Part shown: positions 43,338 through 52,587 of the stretch, in pieces
Position numbering within the stretch: position 1 is the stretch's first letter
How the letters are laid out: the number at the start of each line of letters is the position of its first letter
Source: an uncultured Bacteroidales bacterium
Lineage (GTDB): Bacteria; Bacteroidota; Bacteroidia; Bacteroidales; Paludibacteraceae
Direction: 5' to 3'
Assembly: GCA_949282265.1 (NCBI GenBank)
Contig: CASDOZ010000005.1
Location: 109,678-173,677, forward strand
DNA: 64,000 nt
Position numbers and translations under genes: made by a program
Notes under the pieces: model-generated
Database searches by the model: none
Seen by the model: the letters and a program-made list of their open reading frames with translations, nothing else
Told to the model about the DNA's origin: nothing

Positions 43338-45074
43338 ATGAAAAAAAGTGTATTTACTTTTGCCCTTGCCTTATTAACGGCAGGAAGCGCATGGGCATAC
43401 GATTTCAAAGCCGGTGATTTGTACTACAACATTACCGACGCAAGCAACAAGACCGTGGAAGTAACGTATGAAACAGACCAAAATTCCGATAACTACAAAT
43501 CACTTCCCGGTACGGTAACCATTCCCGCTACCGTAAGCCACAACGATACGGAATACAGCGTGACAAGCATTGGGGAAAAGGCATTTATGGGAAGCCCGGC
43601 ACTCACGCAAATAAGCATACCCGAGAGCGTGAATAGCATTGGAGAATCGGCATTCTCCGACTGCTCCAAACTTACACAAATTACCATACCCAACAGTGTG
43701 GAACACATTGGAAACAAAACATTCAACAATTGCTCCGCACTTGCACAAGTTATCCTGCCCGATGGTATAAAAAGCCTTGTAAATTCAATGTTCAGCGGCT
43801 GCTCCGCACTCACACAGATTAGCATACCCAGCACTGTGGAAAGTATTGGTGACCAAGTGTTCTACAACTGCTCAAGGCTTACACAAATTACCCTGCCCGA
43901 TGGTGTGAAAAGCATTGGCAACACAGCTTTTGCCAGTTGCTCCGCACTCACGGAAATCAGCCTGCCCGATAACATAGAAAACATCGGAAATTCAGCATTC
44001 AGCGGCTGTTCCAAACTTGCAAATATCACCATTCCGGGTCGTATAACGAGCATTGGAAGCCAGACATTTTTCAATTGCTCCGCACTTACAGGAATTACCA
44101 TACCCGACAAAATAACGAATATCGGAGATGAGGCCTTCCGGTACTGCTCCGCACTCACACAGATAAACATGTTGCCTACCACGCCCCCTACTATAACCCC
44201 AACCACATTCAGCCATATCAACCTGCAAGTCAGAATCACCATACCAGAAGGCAGCGAAGACAGTTATGGTGCCAATGCCAATTGGAAACAACTGCTCGAT
44301 TTGGCAGCCGGGCAAATTAACGGGACCTGCGGAGAAAACCTGACTTGGAAATTTACCACAGCCGACAGCACACTCACCATTTCCGGCACAGGCTCCACGT
44401 ATGATTATGACAATTATAATCAACCGGCATGGAATATTTGGGACAACTTCAATAAAGACATTAAAACCATTTCCTTATCCGATGGCGTAACAAGTATCGG
44501 AAATTCAATATTCAGCGCTTGCACCGCACTAACACAAATCACCTTACCTAACAAAATAGAAAAAATCGGCAACTCGGCATTCTCAGATTGTTCCAAACTC
44601 AAGGAAATTACCATACCCGAGAGTGTAAAAAGTGTCGGGAGCGGGGCATTTTATGGTTGTAACGCGCTTAATGCCGTTTATTATGCCGGCAATGTGGCCG
44701 GATGGTGCGGAATCATATTCAGCAATACCAACGCCAACCCTTTGTACAATGCCCATAACCTATATATCAACAACACCTTGGTCACGGAATTAACCATACC
44801 TGAAAGCGTAACCGAAATCAAGGATTATATATTCTCAGGCTGCAGGCCGCTCACAAAAGTTACCCTACCCAGCGGTTTGACAAAAATTGGAGCTTCAGCA
44901 TTCAACGGTTGCTCTGCTCTTGTACAAATAACCATACCCGACAACGTAACAAACATTGGAAGTTCAGCATTTTCCGACTGTTCCAAACTTACAAAAATTG
45001 TCATACCCAACAATGTGAAAAGTATAGAGAGCCAAACGTTCTTCAGATGTTCCGCACTTGCAGAACCAGCATAG
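43338..45074 (+). CDS. BspA-like leucine-rich repeat protein, N-terminal part (frameshifted)
   Basis: The start at 43338 gives a clear signal peptide (MKKSVFTFALALLTAGSAWA). About 20 copies of the BspA/LRR_5 unit of roughly 23 residues follow (pattern CSALTQITIPDSVTSIGNSAF), interrupted near residues 300-370 by a linker segment. The frame ends at a TAG (45072-45074) in the middle of a repeat, after CSALAEPA. The following bases continue the repeats in another frame, so one base seems to be missing near 45065. As it stands the product is about 578 residues and lacks the secretion tail. Confidence 0.82.
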   Translation: MKKSVFTFALALLTAGSAWAYDFKAGDLYYNITDASNKTVEVTYETDQNSDNYKSLPGTVTIPATVSHNDTEYSVTSIGEKAFMGSPALTQISIPESVNSIGESAFSDCSKLTQITIPNSVEHIGNKTFNNCSALAQVILPDGIKSLVNSMFSGCSALTQISIPSTVESIGDQVFYNCSRLTQITLPDGVKSIGNTAFASCSALTEISLPDNIENIGNSAFSGCSKLANITIPGRITSIGSQTFFNCSALTGITIPDKITNIGDEAFRYCSALTQINMLPTTPPTITPTTFSHINLQVRITIPEGSEDSYGANANWKQLLDLAAGQINGTCGENLTWKFTTADSTLTISGTGSTYDYDNYNQPAWNIWDNFNKDIKTISLSDGVTSIGNSIFSACTALTQITLPNKIEKIGNSAFSDCSKLKEITIPESVKSVGSGAFYGCNALNAVYYAGNVAGWCGIIFSNTNANPLYNAHNLYINNTLVTELTIPESVTEIKDYIFSGCRPLTKVTLPSGLTKIGASAFNGCSALVQITIPDNVTNIGSSAFSDCSKLTKIVIPNNVKSIESQTFFRCSALAEPA

Positions 45075-46276
45075 GAAACAGCGTGGAAAGCATTGGGAAT
45101 TATGCGTTCTACACCTGCTCCGAACTGACAAAAGTTGAGATACCCAACAGCGTGGAAAGCATTGGAAGCCAAGTGTTCTATGGCTGCTCAAAACTCACGC
45201 AAGCTACCATAGGAAACAAGGTGACGAGCATTGGGGATGCAGCCTTCCAAGGTTGCAGCGCACTCACGCAAATAATCCTGCCCAACAGCCTGCAAAGCAT
45301 TGGAAGTTCTACATTCAACGGGTGCTCCGCACTCACGGAAATCACCATACCCAACAACGTGACAAGCATCGGGAACCAAGCCTTTTACGCCTGCTCAAAA
45401 TTCACACAAGTTACCATACCTGACAACGTAACAAATATCGGGAGCCAAGCATTCGCATGGTGTTCCGGGATCACGCGAGCTGTTGTAGGAAATGGAGTAA
45501 AATCTATCAATCCCAATACATTCCAAAATTGCCAGGTACTCACACAAGTTACCATAGGCAACAGCGTTACAAATATTTCAGGCTCGGCATTCTCCGATTG
45601 CCCCGCACTCACACATGTAACTTGGAATGCCAAAAATTTCCCGGATTTTACTTCCATGTATAACGCCGAGTCCTATTATGAAAATAGTCCTTTCTATAAG
45701 AATCGCTCCAACATCACCAATTTCACGTTCGGAGAGGATGTGGAACATATCCCCGCTTTCCTATGCTACGAAATGTCCAACCTTACAACATTAAATATAG
45801 GAAACAAGGTAACGAGTATCGGGGAACGGGTTTTCTCCTCGTGCTCCAAACTCACGCAGGTCAGCTTTCCCAAAAACCTGACAAGTATTGGAATCATGGC
45901 ATTCGACAGATGTTATGCGCTTGCCGAAATGACCGTAAAAGCCACAACACCTCCTACATTAGGAATTTATGTATTCGATGGTGTCAGCCGCGACATACCC
46001 GTGTATGTGCCCGCTGAAACGTTGGAAGACTACAAGGCGACTGCAGTCTGGAATGAGTTCAACTTGAAAGCCATGCAGACCGCCCTGCAAACGCCATCCA
46101 TGCCGGAGAGCATAAGCGTATATGGTGGCCTGTTGCACAACCCGCAAGGGCTGCCCGTAAGCATCTATGACATGCAGGGACGCATGGTTTACAGCGGCAC
46201 CGCCGCCACCGTAAGCCAGCCCGCAGGCGTATATGTGCTGCGTTGCGCAGGCGCAAGCAGCAAGGTGCTATTCTAA
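45066..46276 (+). CDS. BspA-like leucine-rich repeat protein, C-terminal part with T9SS tail
   Basis: About 403 codons continuing the preceding gene in a shifted frame: more LRR_5 units (SIGNSVESIGNYAFYTCSEL onward), a closing repeat with TPPTLGIYVFDGV, and a T9SS type A sorting domain (VSIYDMQGRMVYSG, QPAGVYVLRC). An ATG at 44909 upstream in this frame overlaps the other frame of the repeats and is unlikely to be the real start. BspA-type proteins act as surface adhesins. One inserted A near 45065 would restore a protein of roughly 980 residues. Confidence 0.78.
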
Positions 46277-46303
46277 ACCACCGCAAGCCAAAGGCTCTTA
46301 TCC

Positions 46304-46336
46304 CGCCGGAAATGGAAACGTTTCCGGCGTTTTTTT
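46304..46336 (+). terminator. Terminator after the leucine-rich repeat gene
   Basis: CGCCGGAAA (46304-46312) pairs with TTTCCGGCG (46321-46329), followed by seven T. Confidence 0.85.
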
Positions 46337-46377
46337 GTGTTATGGAAACTTTTGTCCCGGCAGGTTCGTTTTCTGCC

Positions 46378-46510
46378 GGTCATCCCGCACTTGATGCGGG
46401 ATCCTGGGAGGCAAGTGCAAGGATGACAATGGCGCGGCAATTAGGCGGCAGCACAATACCCCGCATAAAGCCACCCAGGCTCCTGGCTCGGAGGCCGGGA
46501 TGACGTGGTG
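46378..46510. repeat. REP-like palindrome cluster
   Basis: GATCCCGC/GCGGGAT-type arms (46382-46388 with 46396-46402), CCAGG-CT-CCTGG (46475-46486) and GGCCGGGATGAC form a GC-rich cluster. No gene is seen between 46337 and 46668. Confidence 0.55.
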
Positions 46511-46668
46511 AGGGTGCTCGCACGGAATGCCGAACCGCCGCCCGATTGGCGTGCAAGCGAATCCATGCGGGAGGCGTAGCGGTGGCAAACCGCGGCAAGG
46601 CCGCAGAAATGCACCACAACCGCGTTTGCTGGATTCAAGCAGATATCAAGGAAAGTTCCCAGAAAAAA

Positions 46669-48909
46669 TCATGACAGGATTTTTAAACTACGGATGACAT
46701 TACCGGCAACAATCCGCATAATGTACATACCGCCGCAAGGCAAATCCAATGTATTTGAGCCCACAGCCAAAATTCCTTCCTTTATGGCAACTCCGGTCAT
46801 CCCGTACAAGACATACGGATATTCTTGCCCTGTGTCATTCCTGACAACCGTTTGTCCTTGTCCATCCTTTATGAAAGAAATTGCCAACTCTCCATCCACA
46901 GATGGATGAAAACCAGTAGGCTCAAGAGTTTTACCTTTTGCATAAGCCGTATTGGCTCCCAAGCGATGTCCCGCCTCAATGAACAAATACCAACACCCTG
47001 CATCATCCTGAATAAAGAATGGCGATGCAACCCTGGAAACCGCCGACATAGAACCATCTCCATTATCCATGATTTTAACATCCTTACAATTCATATACGT
47101 CCCCCAATGTACCTCCATATCAAAATTTTGGCCGACCTCGGCCACAGAAATATTGCCTGCACTGCTATGAAACAGCACAAAACACCGGCCATCGGCAAGC
47201 ATCAGGAACGGGCCGCTGACATTATTTGCATAATTCGGTTTTGTCGTCGTACCCGGTATTGTCTTGCAAGCGACAGACGGCCTAACCAACGGTTTCCGAA
47301 TCGCTTTCCAGTCAATCCCATCTTTGGAGTGTGCCCAATAAATTGTCCGTTTATCATTCTCATTGATCATCAACAGCATGACATATTTGTTGCCATAGCC
47401 CGGCACTTCATATTCAAAAACCTTTGCATAGCTCGCCTCCCGTGAACTGAAACTGAAATCATCATATTGCACGGCCTTGTCTCCATATTCCCAATCCCAC
47501 AAATTGTCGCTAAACGCATAATTCGTCCGGTTATTGTCCCCATGAAAATACATGAAATACTTACCATACACATCATTCCAAATAATATGGCACGATGAAA
47601 TATGCGACGTATTCACCCCCTGTTCTTTTATCCAATCATTGGTCATTCTAATGCCTTGTTCCGTCCATGGCCCATCCAAAGTCGGGCCTGTATATAGATA
47701 CATGCCTCCCGGATCGTCGTGCGGCGTATGATACCAATAATAACGGTCAACGGGTTTGGTTCCATCCTTGAAGCAACCGGTTTCATCCACATGTTTATAC
47801 GCATCCACCACGACAGGAAAAATATACTCATTTGTCGGTGACGGAATCTCATAAGCCTCTGTATCTATAATGAATCCAACTGGTTCCACTTCCGGCAACA
47901 ACCCCGTTTCAATCGGTGATGGGCCGACCACATAATACGGTTCCGAGTGGGATTTTATCGTTTCTCCCTCCGGCATATCGGCGTATGCCCTGATTTCGTA
48001 AATGCCTTCCGGCAATCCGGCCGGGATGTCCAACGAGCCAGACGCCTTGTTATCCGCTATGGCAAACGTTTTGGGTTCCATCCAAGATTGCCCTGCCTTG
48101 TCATAGACTGAAACATATACCGGAGTACCATCTTCAACCAAGTCTGTCTCCAACGTTACTTGCACGGTGTGCGGATTGCCGACCACATGACTGTCTGAAT
48201 TCAGGGAAAGCGAACGAACCTGAGGCATCAGCGAGAAATTTCCAGTTCCGCATTTGACATAAGCTATATCCATATCGCAATACTGGTTTTTGTCTGCACC
48301 GATACGGAAATAATTATTCGAACCATCGTAATGTGTTTTCGCTCCCGAAACAACAGGTTCTTCCAGATTATCTACATAAACATCATAGGTATAATCAGCA
48401 GCATAATATACAAAACGGTAAACATGCCATTCCGATGTGTCCAGCAGATATTTTTCATCCGCATCGTGTTTCCATGCCGGTGTAAAAGACAGATACCCGT
48501 TTTCCGCATCGCCATATTTAAGATACACTTTCAGTTTTTTACCACCGAAACATATCGTTATCTGGTTTGCTTCGAACACTGTTTCCGTATCTTCAAGCGC
48601 AATCGGATTCAACTTTGCCATGATATCTATCGTATAATCATTGGCCTTATTCGTTGCCGGATAACTTTCCGGCGTCAAAAAGCCATCCGCACCAGACAAT
48701 TTCTGAATATGCACATAACCATCAGCTTGTTCTGCGCTTAAATAGTTTTTAGAACATTTCCAAGCTGCATCCAGTTCTGTTTCTCCAGCTTGATTCCAAG
48801 CATCCATCGACTTGTCCAAGATATTCCAAGTTTCCGCATTGACCACCAAGATTCCTGCATTAAAAACGAACCATGCAGAAAGGCACAATATTGATATTTG
48901 CTTTTTCAT
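46669..48909 (-). CDS. Secreted beta-propeller glycosidase-like protein with T9SS tail
   Basis: A 746-residue protein; the start at 48909 gives a signal peptide (MKKQISILCLSAWFVFNAGILVVNA). Residues about 30-220 look like a LamG-type jelly roll, about 225-330 an Ig-like domain. Residues about 345-680 look like a five-bladed propeller of the GH43/GH117 kind (YYWYHTPHDDPGGMYLYTG, GKYFMYFHGDN, GPFLMLADGRCFVLFHS, GCWYLFIEAG). The end (PCGGMYIMRI, then a basic tail) fits a T9SS sorting signal. I could not assign a single glycosidase family; catalytic acids are not certain. Last gene of the operon starting at 56896. Confidence 0.7.
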   Translation of the reverse strand: MKKQISILCLSAWFVFNAGILVVNAETWNILDKSMDAWNQAGETELDAAWKCSKNYLSAEQADGYVHIQKLSGADGFLTPESYPATNKANDYTIDIMAKLNPIALEDTETVFEANQITICFGGKKLKVYLKYGDAENGYLSFTPAWKHDADEKYLLDTSEWHVYRFVYYAADYTYDVYVDNLEEPVVSGAKTHYDGSNNYFRIGADKNQYCDMDIAYVKCGTGNFSLMPQVRSLSLNSDSHVVGNPHTVQVTLETDLVEDGTPVYVSVYDKAGQSWMEPKTFAIADNKASGSLDIPAGLPEGIYEIRAYADMPEGETIKSHSEPYYVVGPSPIETGLLPEVEPVGFIIDTEAYEIPSPTNEYIFPVVVDAYKHVDETGCFKDGTKPVDRYYWYHTPHDDPGGMYLYTGPTLDGPWTEQGIRMTNDWIKEQGVNTSHISSCHIIWNDVYGKYFMYFHGDNNRTNYAFSDNLWDWEYGDKAVQYDDFSFSSREASYAKVFEYEVPGYGNKYVMLLMINENDKRTIYWAHSKDGIDWKAIRKPLVRPSVACKTIPGTTTKPNYANNVSGPFLMLADGRCFVLFHSSAGNISVAEVGQNFDMEVHWGTYMNCKDVKIMDNGDGSMSAVSRVASPFFIQDDAGCWYLFIEAGHRLGANTAYAKGKTLEPTGFHPSVDGELAISFIKDGQGQTVVRNDTGQEYPYVLYGMTGVAIKEGILAVGSNTLDLPCGGMYIMRIVAGNVIRSLKILS

Positions 48910-48943
48910 ATATTTTAAAATTATTACTATAATTACGTTGTAT

Positions 48944-51316
48944 CTAATCACTATTTCCCGAACGGACAAAGAAGCTCGTTCTCAAGCTGACATCGGTAGA
49001 TGAACGTCCAATCATTATCGAAAATTTTCCCGGTTCCACCACAAAACGATTTTCCCGATTATATAGTCCCATATCCTGCGGTGTCAAGACGAATTTCACT
49101 GTTTTTTCTTCACCCGGTTCAAGATGAACACGTTCAAATCCACGCAAGACTTTGTCATAGGTTATAACCGAACTTACTTCATCACGAAGATATAGCTGGA
49201 CAATTTCGTCACCAGAAACATTTCCCGTATTTTTCACTTTACAACAAAGTGCTACGCTATCATACAAATTTATTGTATCATGCGACAGTTCCAAATCACG
49301 GTATGAAAAAGTAGTATAACTCAAGCCATAACCGAATGGATACAGAGCACCATCTACCCGTACTTTCCCCTTAGAATCGGCTGCCGGTTTGAAAGGGAAA
49401 GCATAAGGTATCTGACCTACCGACTTGGGAAACGTAACGGCAAGTTTTCCACCAGGATTATAATCTCCAAACAACACGGCAGCAATAGCATCGCCTGTAA
49501 ACTCGCCAGGAAACCACGCATGTACTATGGCAGGGACATATTTATCAGCCCAATTTATAGTTGCCGCACGGCCATCAAGCATCACGAGCACGACGGGCTT
49601 GCCAACCGCGCACACTGCCCTGAGCAGTTCTTCCTGACGGCCACACAAATCCAGAGCCGACCGGGAATATTCTTCGCGTACCGTTTTTTCATTTCCGCCC
49701 AAAACCAGTATGGACACATCCGATTCTGATGCAAGTGTAACGGCTTCATCTATCATGGATTGCTCTTTTTCATCAAGGGGGACGTAGTAAAGTTCACTCT
49801 CAGGGAAATGATTGTCTATAATATCCGCTCCTTTTGCATATTTCACGGTCGCATGGACTAATTTTTCTTTTATTCCTTCGTAAACTGTTTTTATCGGGGC
49901 ATTGGCAGGGCCATAACGGCAAATCAAATCAGTCCTCTCATTGGCATTCGGTCCTATTACAGCTACTTTTTTCAGCCCTTTCGACAATGGTAACAGGTTT
50001 CCTTCGTTCTTCAACAATACAATTGATTCCAAAGCAGCCTGCTTGGCTATAGCCTGATGTTCTTTGCTGTGCACGATACGCTCAGCGGAAAGTGTATCAC
50101 CGCGGTAGGGATTGTCAAATAATCCAAGCCTGAATTTTACCCGTAACACTTCGGCCACCCGCAGGTCCAACGTTTCCATGGATATTTTCCCATCTGCAAT
50201 GGCCTTGCGTAGTGGCAGAATGTAATCTTCCGGCGAGCTGAAGGCTGTTCGTACATTCAATCCTGCATTCACAACTTGGGCTGCTGCATCCGACAAATCA
50301 GTAGCAACCCTATGTTTGGAAAGCCGAAACTCGACAGCCTCACTGTCAGAAACGACATATCCGTCAAATCCCCATTGTTCTCTTAGAATCTCTGTCAGGA
50401 AATAATGACTTCCGGAGACCGGTATGCCATCATAATCATTGTAGGAGCTCATAACGCCCATGGCAGCCGCCTCAGTAAATGCTTTACGGAATGGTTCCAA
50501 AAAAATAGTCATCATCTCCCTAGGTGCGACATGTGGATCTGTACGTGTGCCTTCATCACGTCCACCTACAGGAATACTATAAACCGCAAAATGTTTGGGC
50601 GTAGAGACCAATCCGTATTCTTGCAGGCCTTCTATCATTTGTTTCCCCAGTTCGCCCACAAGATACGGATCTTCGCCATAACATTCCACGACACGTCCCC
50701 AGCGGGGATCACGGGCTACGTCCAAAATGGGAGAATAGATATTCGTATACCCGAGTGCATTGGCTTCTTCGGCTGTAACCCGTGCTATTTCACGAATAAG
50801 TTTCCTATTCCATGTAGAGCCTTGTCCACATTGTGCGGGAAACATGGTTGCACGGTCATGGCAAAGACCACGTATTCCTTCGTTTGTGAAATCAACTGGA
50901 ATGCCCAAACGAGTTTCTTCAACAAACCATTTCTGAATTGCATGCCTATTCCTCACGCTGACGGGATACGGGAATGACAATTCAGAGGCAAAAGTTCCTA
51001 AGCCATTTGCCTGTTCATCTATGTTTGCGATGCCATCTCTCCATATTTGCTCTTTCCATGTCTCATTCGGAACTTTATCTTCAAGTACTCTGCCAGAACC
51101 GTACAGGGTAGCCAACTGGCATGTCTTTTCATCCAGATTCATTTGTCCCAACAAATCATGCACACGCTCCTCTATTGGCTGATTCGGATCTTCATAAACA
51201 TCCTTAAATCCATTTTTGTTGAAATCAATCCAACCATCCATGTAAATATTCCCAGCCCCGAATACAGGATTGGAAACAAGAAAAGAAATCATTGTCCAAA
51301 AGCACTTGCCTTTCAT
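48944..51316 (-). CDS. Glycoside hydrolase family 3 enzyme (beta-glucosidase-like)
   Basis: A 790-residue GH3 enzyme with a signal peptide (ending near NPVFGAG). N-terminal TIM-barrel signatures are EAN-ALGYTNIYSPILDVARDPRWGR and CYGEDPYLVGELG. The nucleophile region is GFDGYVVSDSEAV (Asp in VVSDS). The alpha/beta sandwich follows, with KKVAVIGPNA, then a fibronectin III-like C-terminal domain (about 680-780). It probably releases glucose or another beta-linked sugar in the periplasm. It overlaps none of its neighbours but is only 4 bases from the GH88 gene. Confidence 0.9.
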   Translation of the reverse strand: MKGKCFWTMISFLVSNPVFGAGNIYMDGWIDFNKNGFKDVYEDPNQPIEERVHDLLGQMNLDEKTCQLATLYGSGRVLEDKVPNETWKEQIWRDGIANIDEQANGLGTFASELSFPYPVSVRNRHAIQKWFVEETRLGIPVDFTNEGIRGLCHDRATMFPAQCGQGSTWNRKLIREIARVTAEEANALGYTNIYSPILDVARDPRWGRVVECYGEDPYLVGELGKQMIEGLQEYGLVSTPKHFAVYSIPVGGRDEGTRTDPHVAPREMMTIFLEPFRKAFTEAAAMGVMSSYNDYDGIPVSGSHYFLTEILREQWGFDGYVVSDSEAVEFRLSKHRVATDLSDAAAQVVNAGLNVRTAFSSPEDYILPLRKAIADGKISMETLDLRVAEVLRVKFRLGLFDNPYRGDTLSAERIVHSKEHQAIAKQAALESIVLLKNEGNLLPLSKGLKKVAVIGPNANERTDLICRYGPANAPIKTVYEGIKEKLVHATVKYAKGADIIDNHFPESELYYVPLDEKEQSMIDEAVTLASESDVSILVLGGNEKTVREEYSRSALDLCGRQEELLRAVCAVGKPVVLVMLDGRAATINWADKYVPAIVHAWFPGEFTGDAIAAVLFGDYNPGGKLAVTFPKSVGQIPYAFPFKPAADSKGKVRVDGALYPFGYGLSYTTFSYRDLELSHDTINLYDSVALCCKVKNTGNVSGDEIVQLYLRDEVSSVITYDKVLRGFERVHLEPGEEKTVKFVLTPQDMGLYNRENRFVVEPGKFSIMIGRSSTDVSLRTSFFVRSGNSD

Positions 51317-51320
51317 ATAT

Positions 51321-52556
51321 TTATTTATCTGGGCAAAAACCGCTCTGTTTCAATATTTTGTATCGATGTAATGCTTCGATATAATAATAATCGGCATAAT
51401 TGATTGACGCATCTATCTCATAACCTGCTGGGAGATTTCCTGTTGCATGTAGCAAAAAAGCCGGTTTCCGTTCACCACACCGATAATAATCCGAAGAAAG
51501 AGCACGCAACATCCGCTCCGCAGACCGCCAATAACTCTCAGCCATAGATTCATCATCTTCCAACGATGACAATTCCAGCAAAGCAGATGCACACACAGCT
51601 GCCGCCGACACATCTTTGGGACGTTCGGGAACATCCGGCGCATCAAAATCCCAATAAGGGACATAATCAGCAGGTAAACGCGTCAAATATGCTTCTGCCA
51701 GTTTCTCCACAAACCTCAGATATTCCTTATTTCTCGTTTCACGATAAACCATCGTAAAACCATAGATAGCCCACGCCTGTCCACGTGCCCAACATGATTC
51801 ATCGCTATATCCCTGATTCGTAATACCTTTGATAAAATCACCACTCACCGTGTCATATATGGCCACGTGGTAATTGGTATAATCGGAACGAAACTGGTGT
51901 TGCATGGTTACCCTGGCATGGCTTTCGGCCATACGGTAATATTCCGGATTTCCTCCATTCCTGGCTGCCCAGAACAACAAATCCAAATTCATCATGTTGT
52001 CCATAATCGTATTGTGGGGCCACCCTTTTTCTTTTTCTATATGCGCCCACGACAAAATTGTTCCCACCTTTGGATTAAAGAAAGTTGCCAATTTATCGGC
52101 TCCGGCCAATGCCACTTGCTTGTAATACGGATCAGCGGTTATCCGATAAGCATTTACAAAACTGCAAAAGAACTGGAAACCCAAATCATGATCGCCTTTA
52201 TGTTCAGGATTTAACAAATCGGCCAGACAAGCTGTATAATATTCCGCTTCCTTCTTCACAGATTCATCACCGCTGCTTTCATAGTCATACCACAAAATGC
52301 CTGGCCAAAAACCGCTGGTCCAATCATATACGCTTGTCATATTCCACTGATCGGACAAAGTATTAATACTCCTCGGCAACAAACAAGAATCATTGCCAAC
52401 GAGTTGCAAAGTCCGTTTCACCTGTTTATGACAATATGCCAAATCGGCAACGACATCCACGCCTTCATCTTTACAATCCTTGGCTGGCAAATTACAGGAA
52501 CAAAGCATGATGCAAACCACACCCAATATCTGAAATATGACATTTCTCGTTTTCAT
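51321..52556 (-). CDS. Unsaturated glucuronyl hydrolase, GH88
   Basis: A 411-residue enzyme of glycoside hydrolase family 88, which removes the unsaturated uronic acid left by polysaccharide lyases. The (alpha/alpha)6 barrel signatures are TSGFWPGILWYDYE, DLGFQFFCSF, NTIMDNMMNLDLLFWAAR (catalytic Asp) and ESCWARGQAWAIYGF. The start at 52556 gives a lipoprotein-like signal (VCIMLCSC). Its presence implies that lyase products reach this cell, although no polysaccharide lyase is seen in the window. Confidence 0.88.
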   Translation of the reverse strand: MKTRNVIFQILGVVCIMLCSCNLPAKDCKDEGVDVVADLAYCHKQVKRTLQLVGNDSCLLPRSINTLSDQWNMTSVYDWTSGFWPGILWYDYESSGDESVKKEAEYYTACLADLLNPEHKGDHDLGFQFFCSFVNAYRITADPYYKQVALAGADKLATFFNPKVGTILSWAHIEKEKGWPHNTIMDNMMNLDLLFWAARNGGNPEYYRMAESHARVTMQHQFRSDYTNYHVAIYDTVSGDFIKGITNQGYSDESCWARGQAWAIYGFTMVYRETRNKEYLRFVEKLAEAYLTRLPADYVPYWDFDAPDVPERPKDVSAAAVCASALLELSSLEDDESMAESYWRSAERMLRALSSDYYRCGERKPAFLLHATGNLPAGYEIDASINYADYYYIEALHRYKILKQSGFCPDK

Positions 52557-52587
52557 ACCAATTAATCTTTTTACACCCATGCCTCCA

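Noticed and set aside
44909-45065. Upstream start for the second leucine-rich repeat frame
   Set aside because: This part is the first frame's repeats read out of phase (no LRR pattern); the true join is near 45065.
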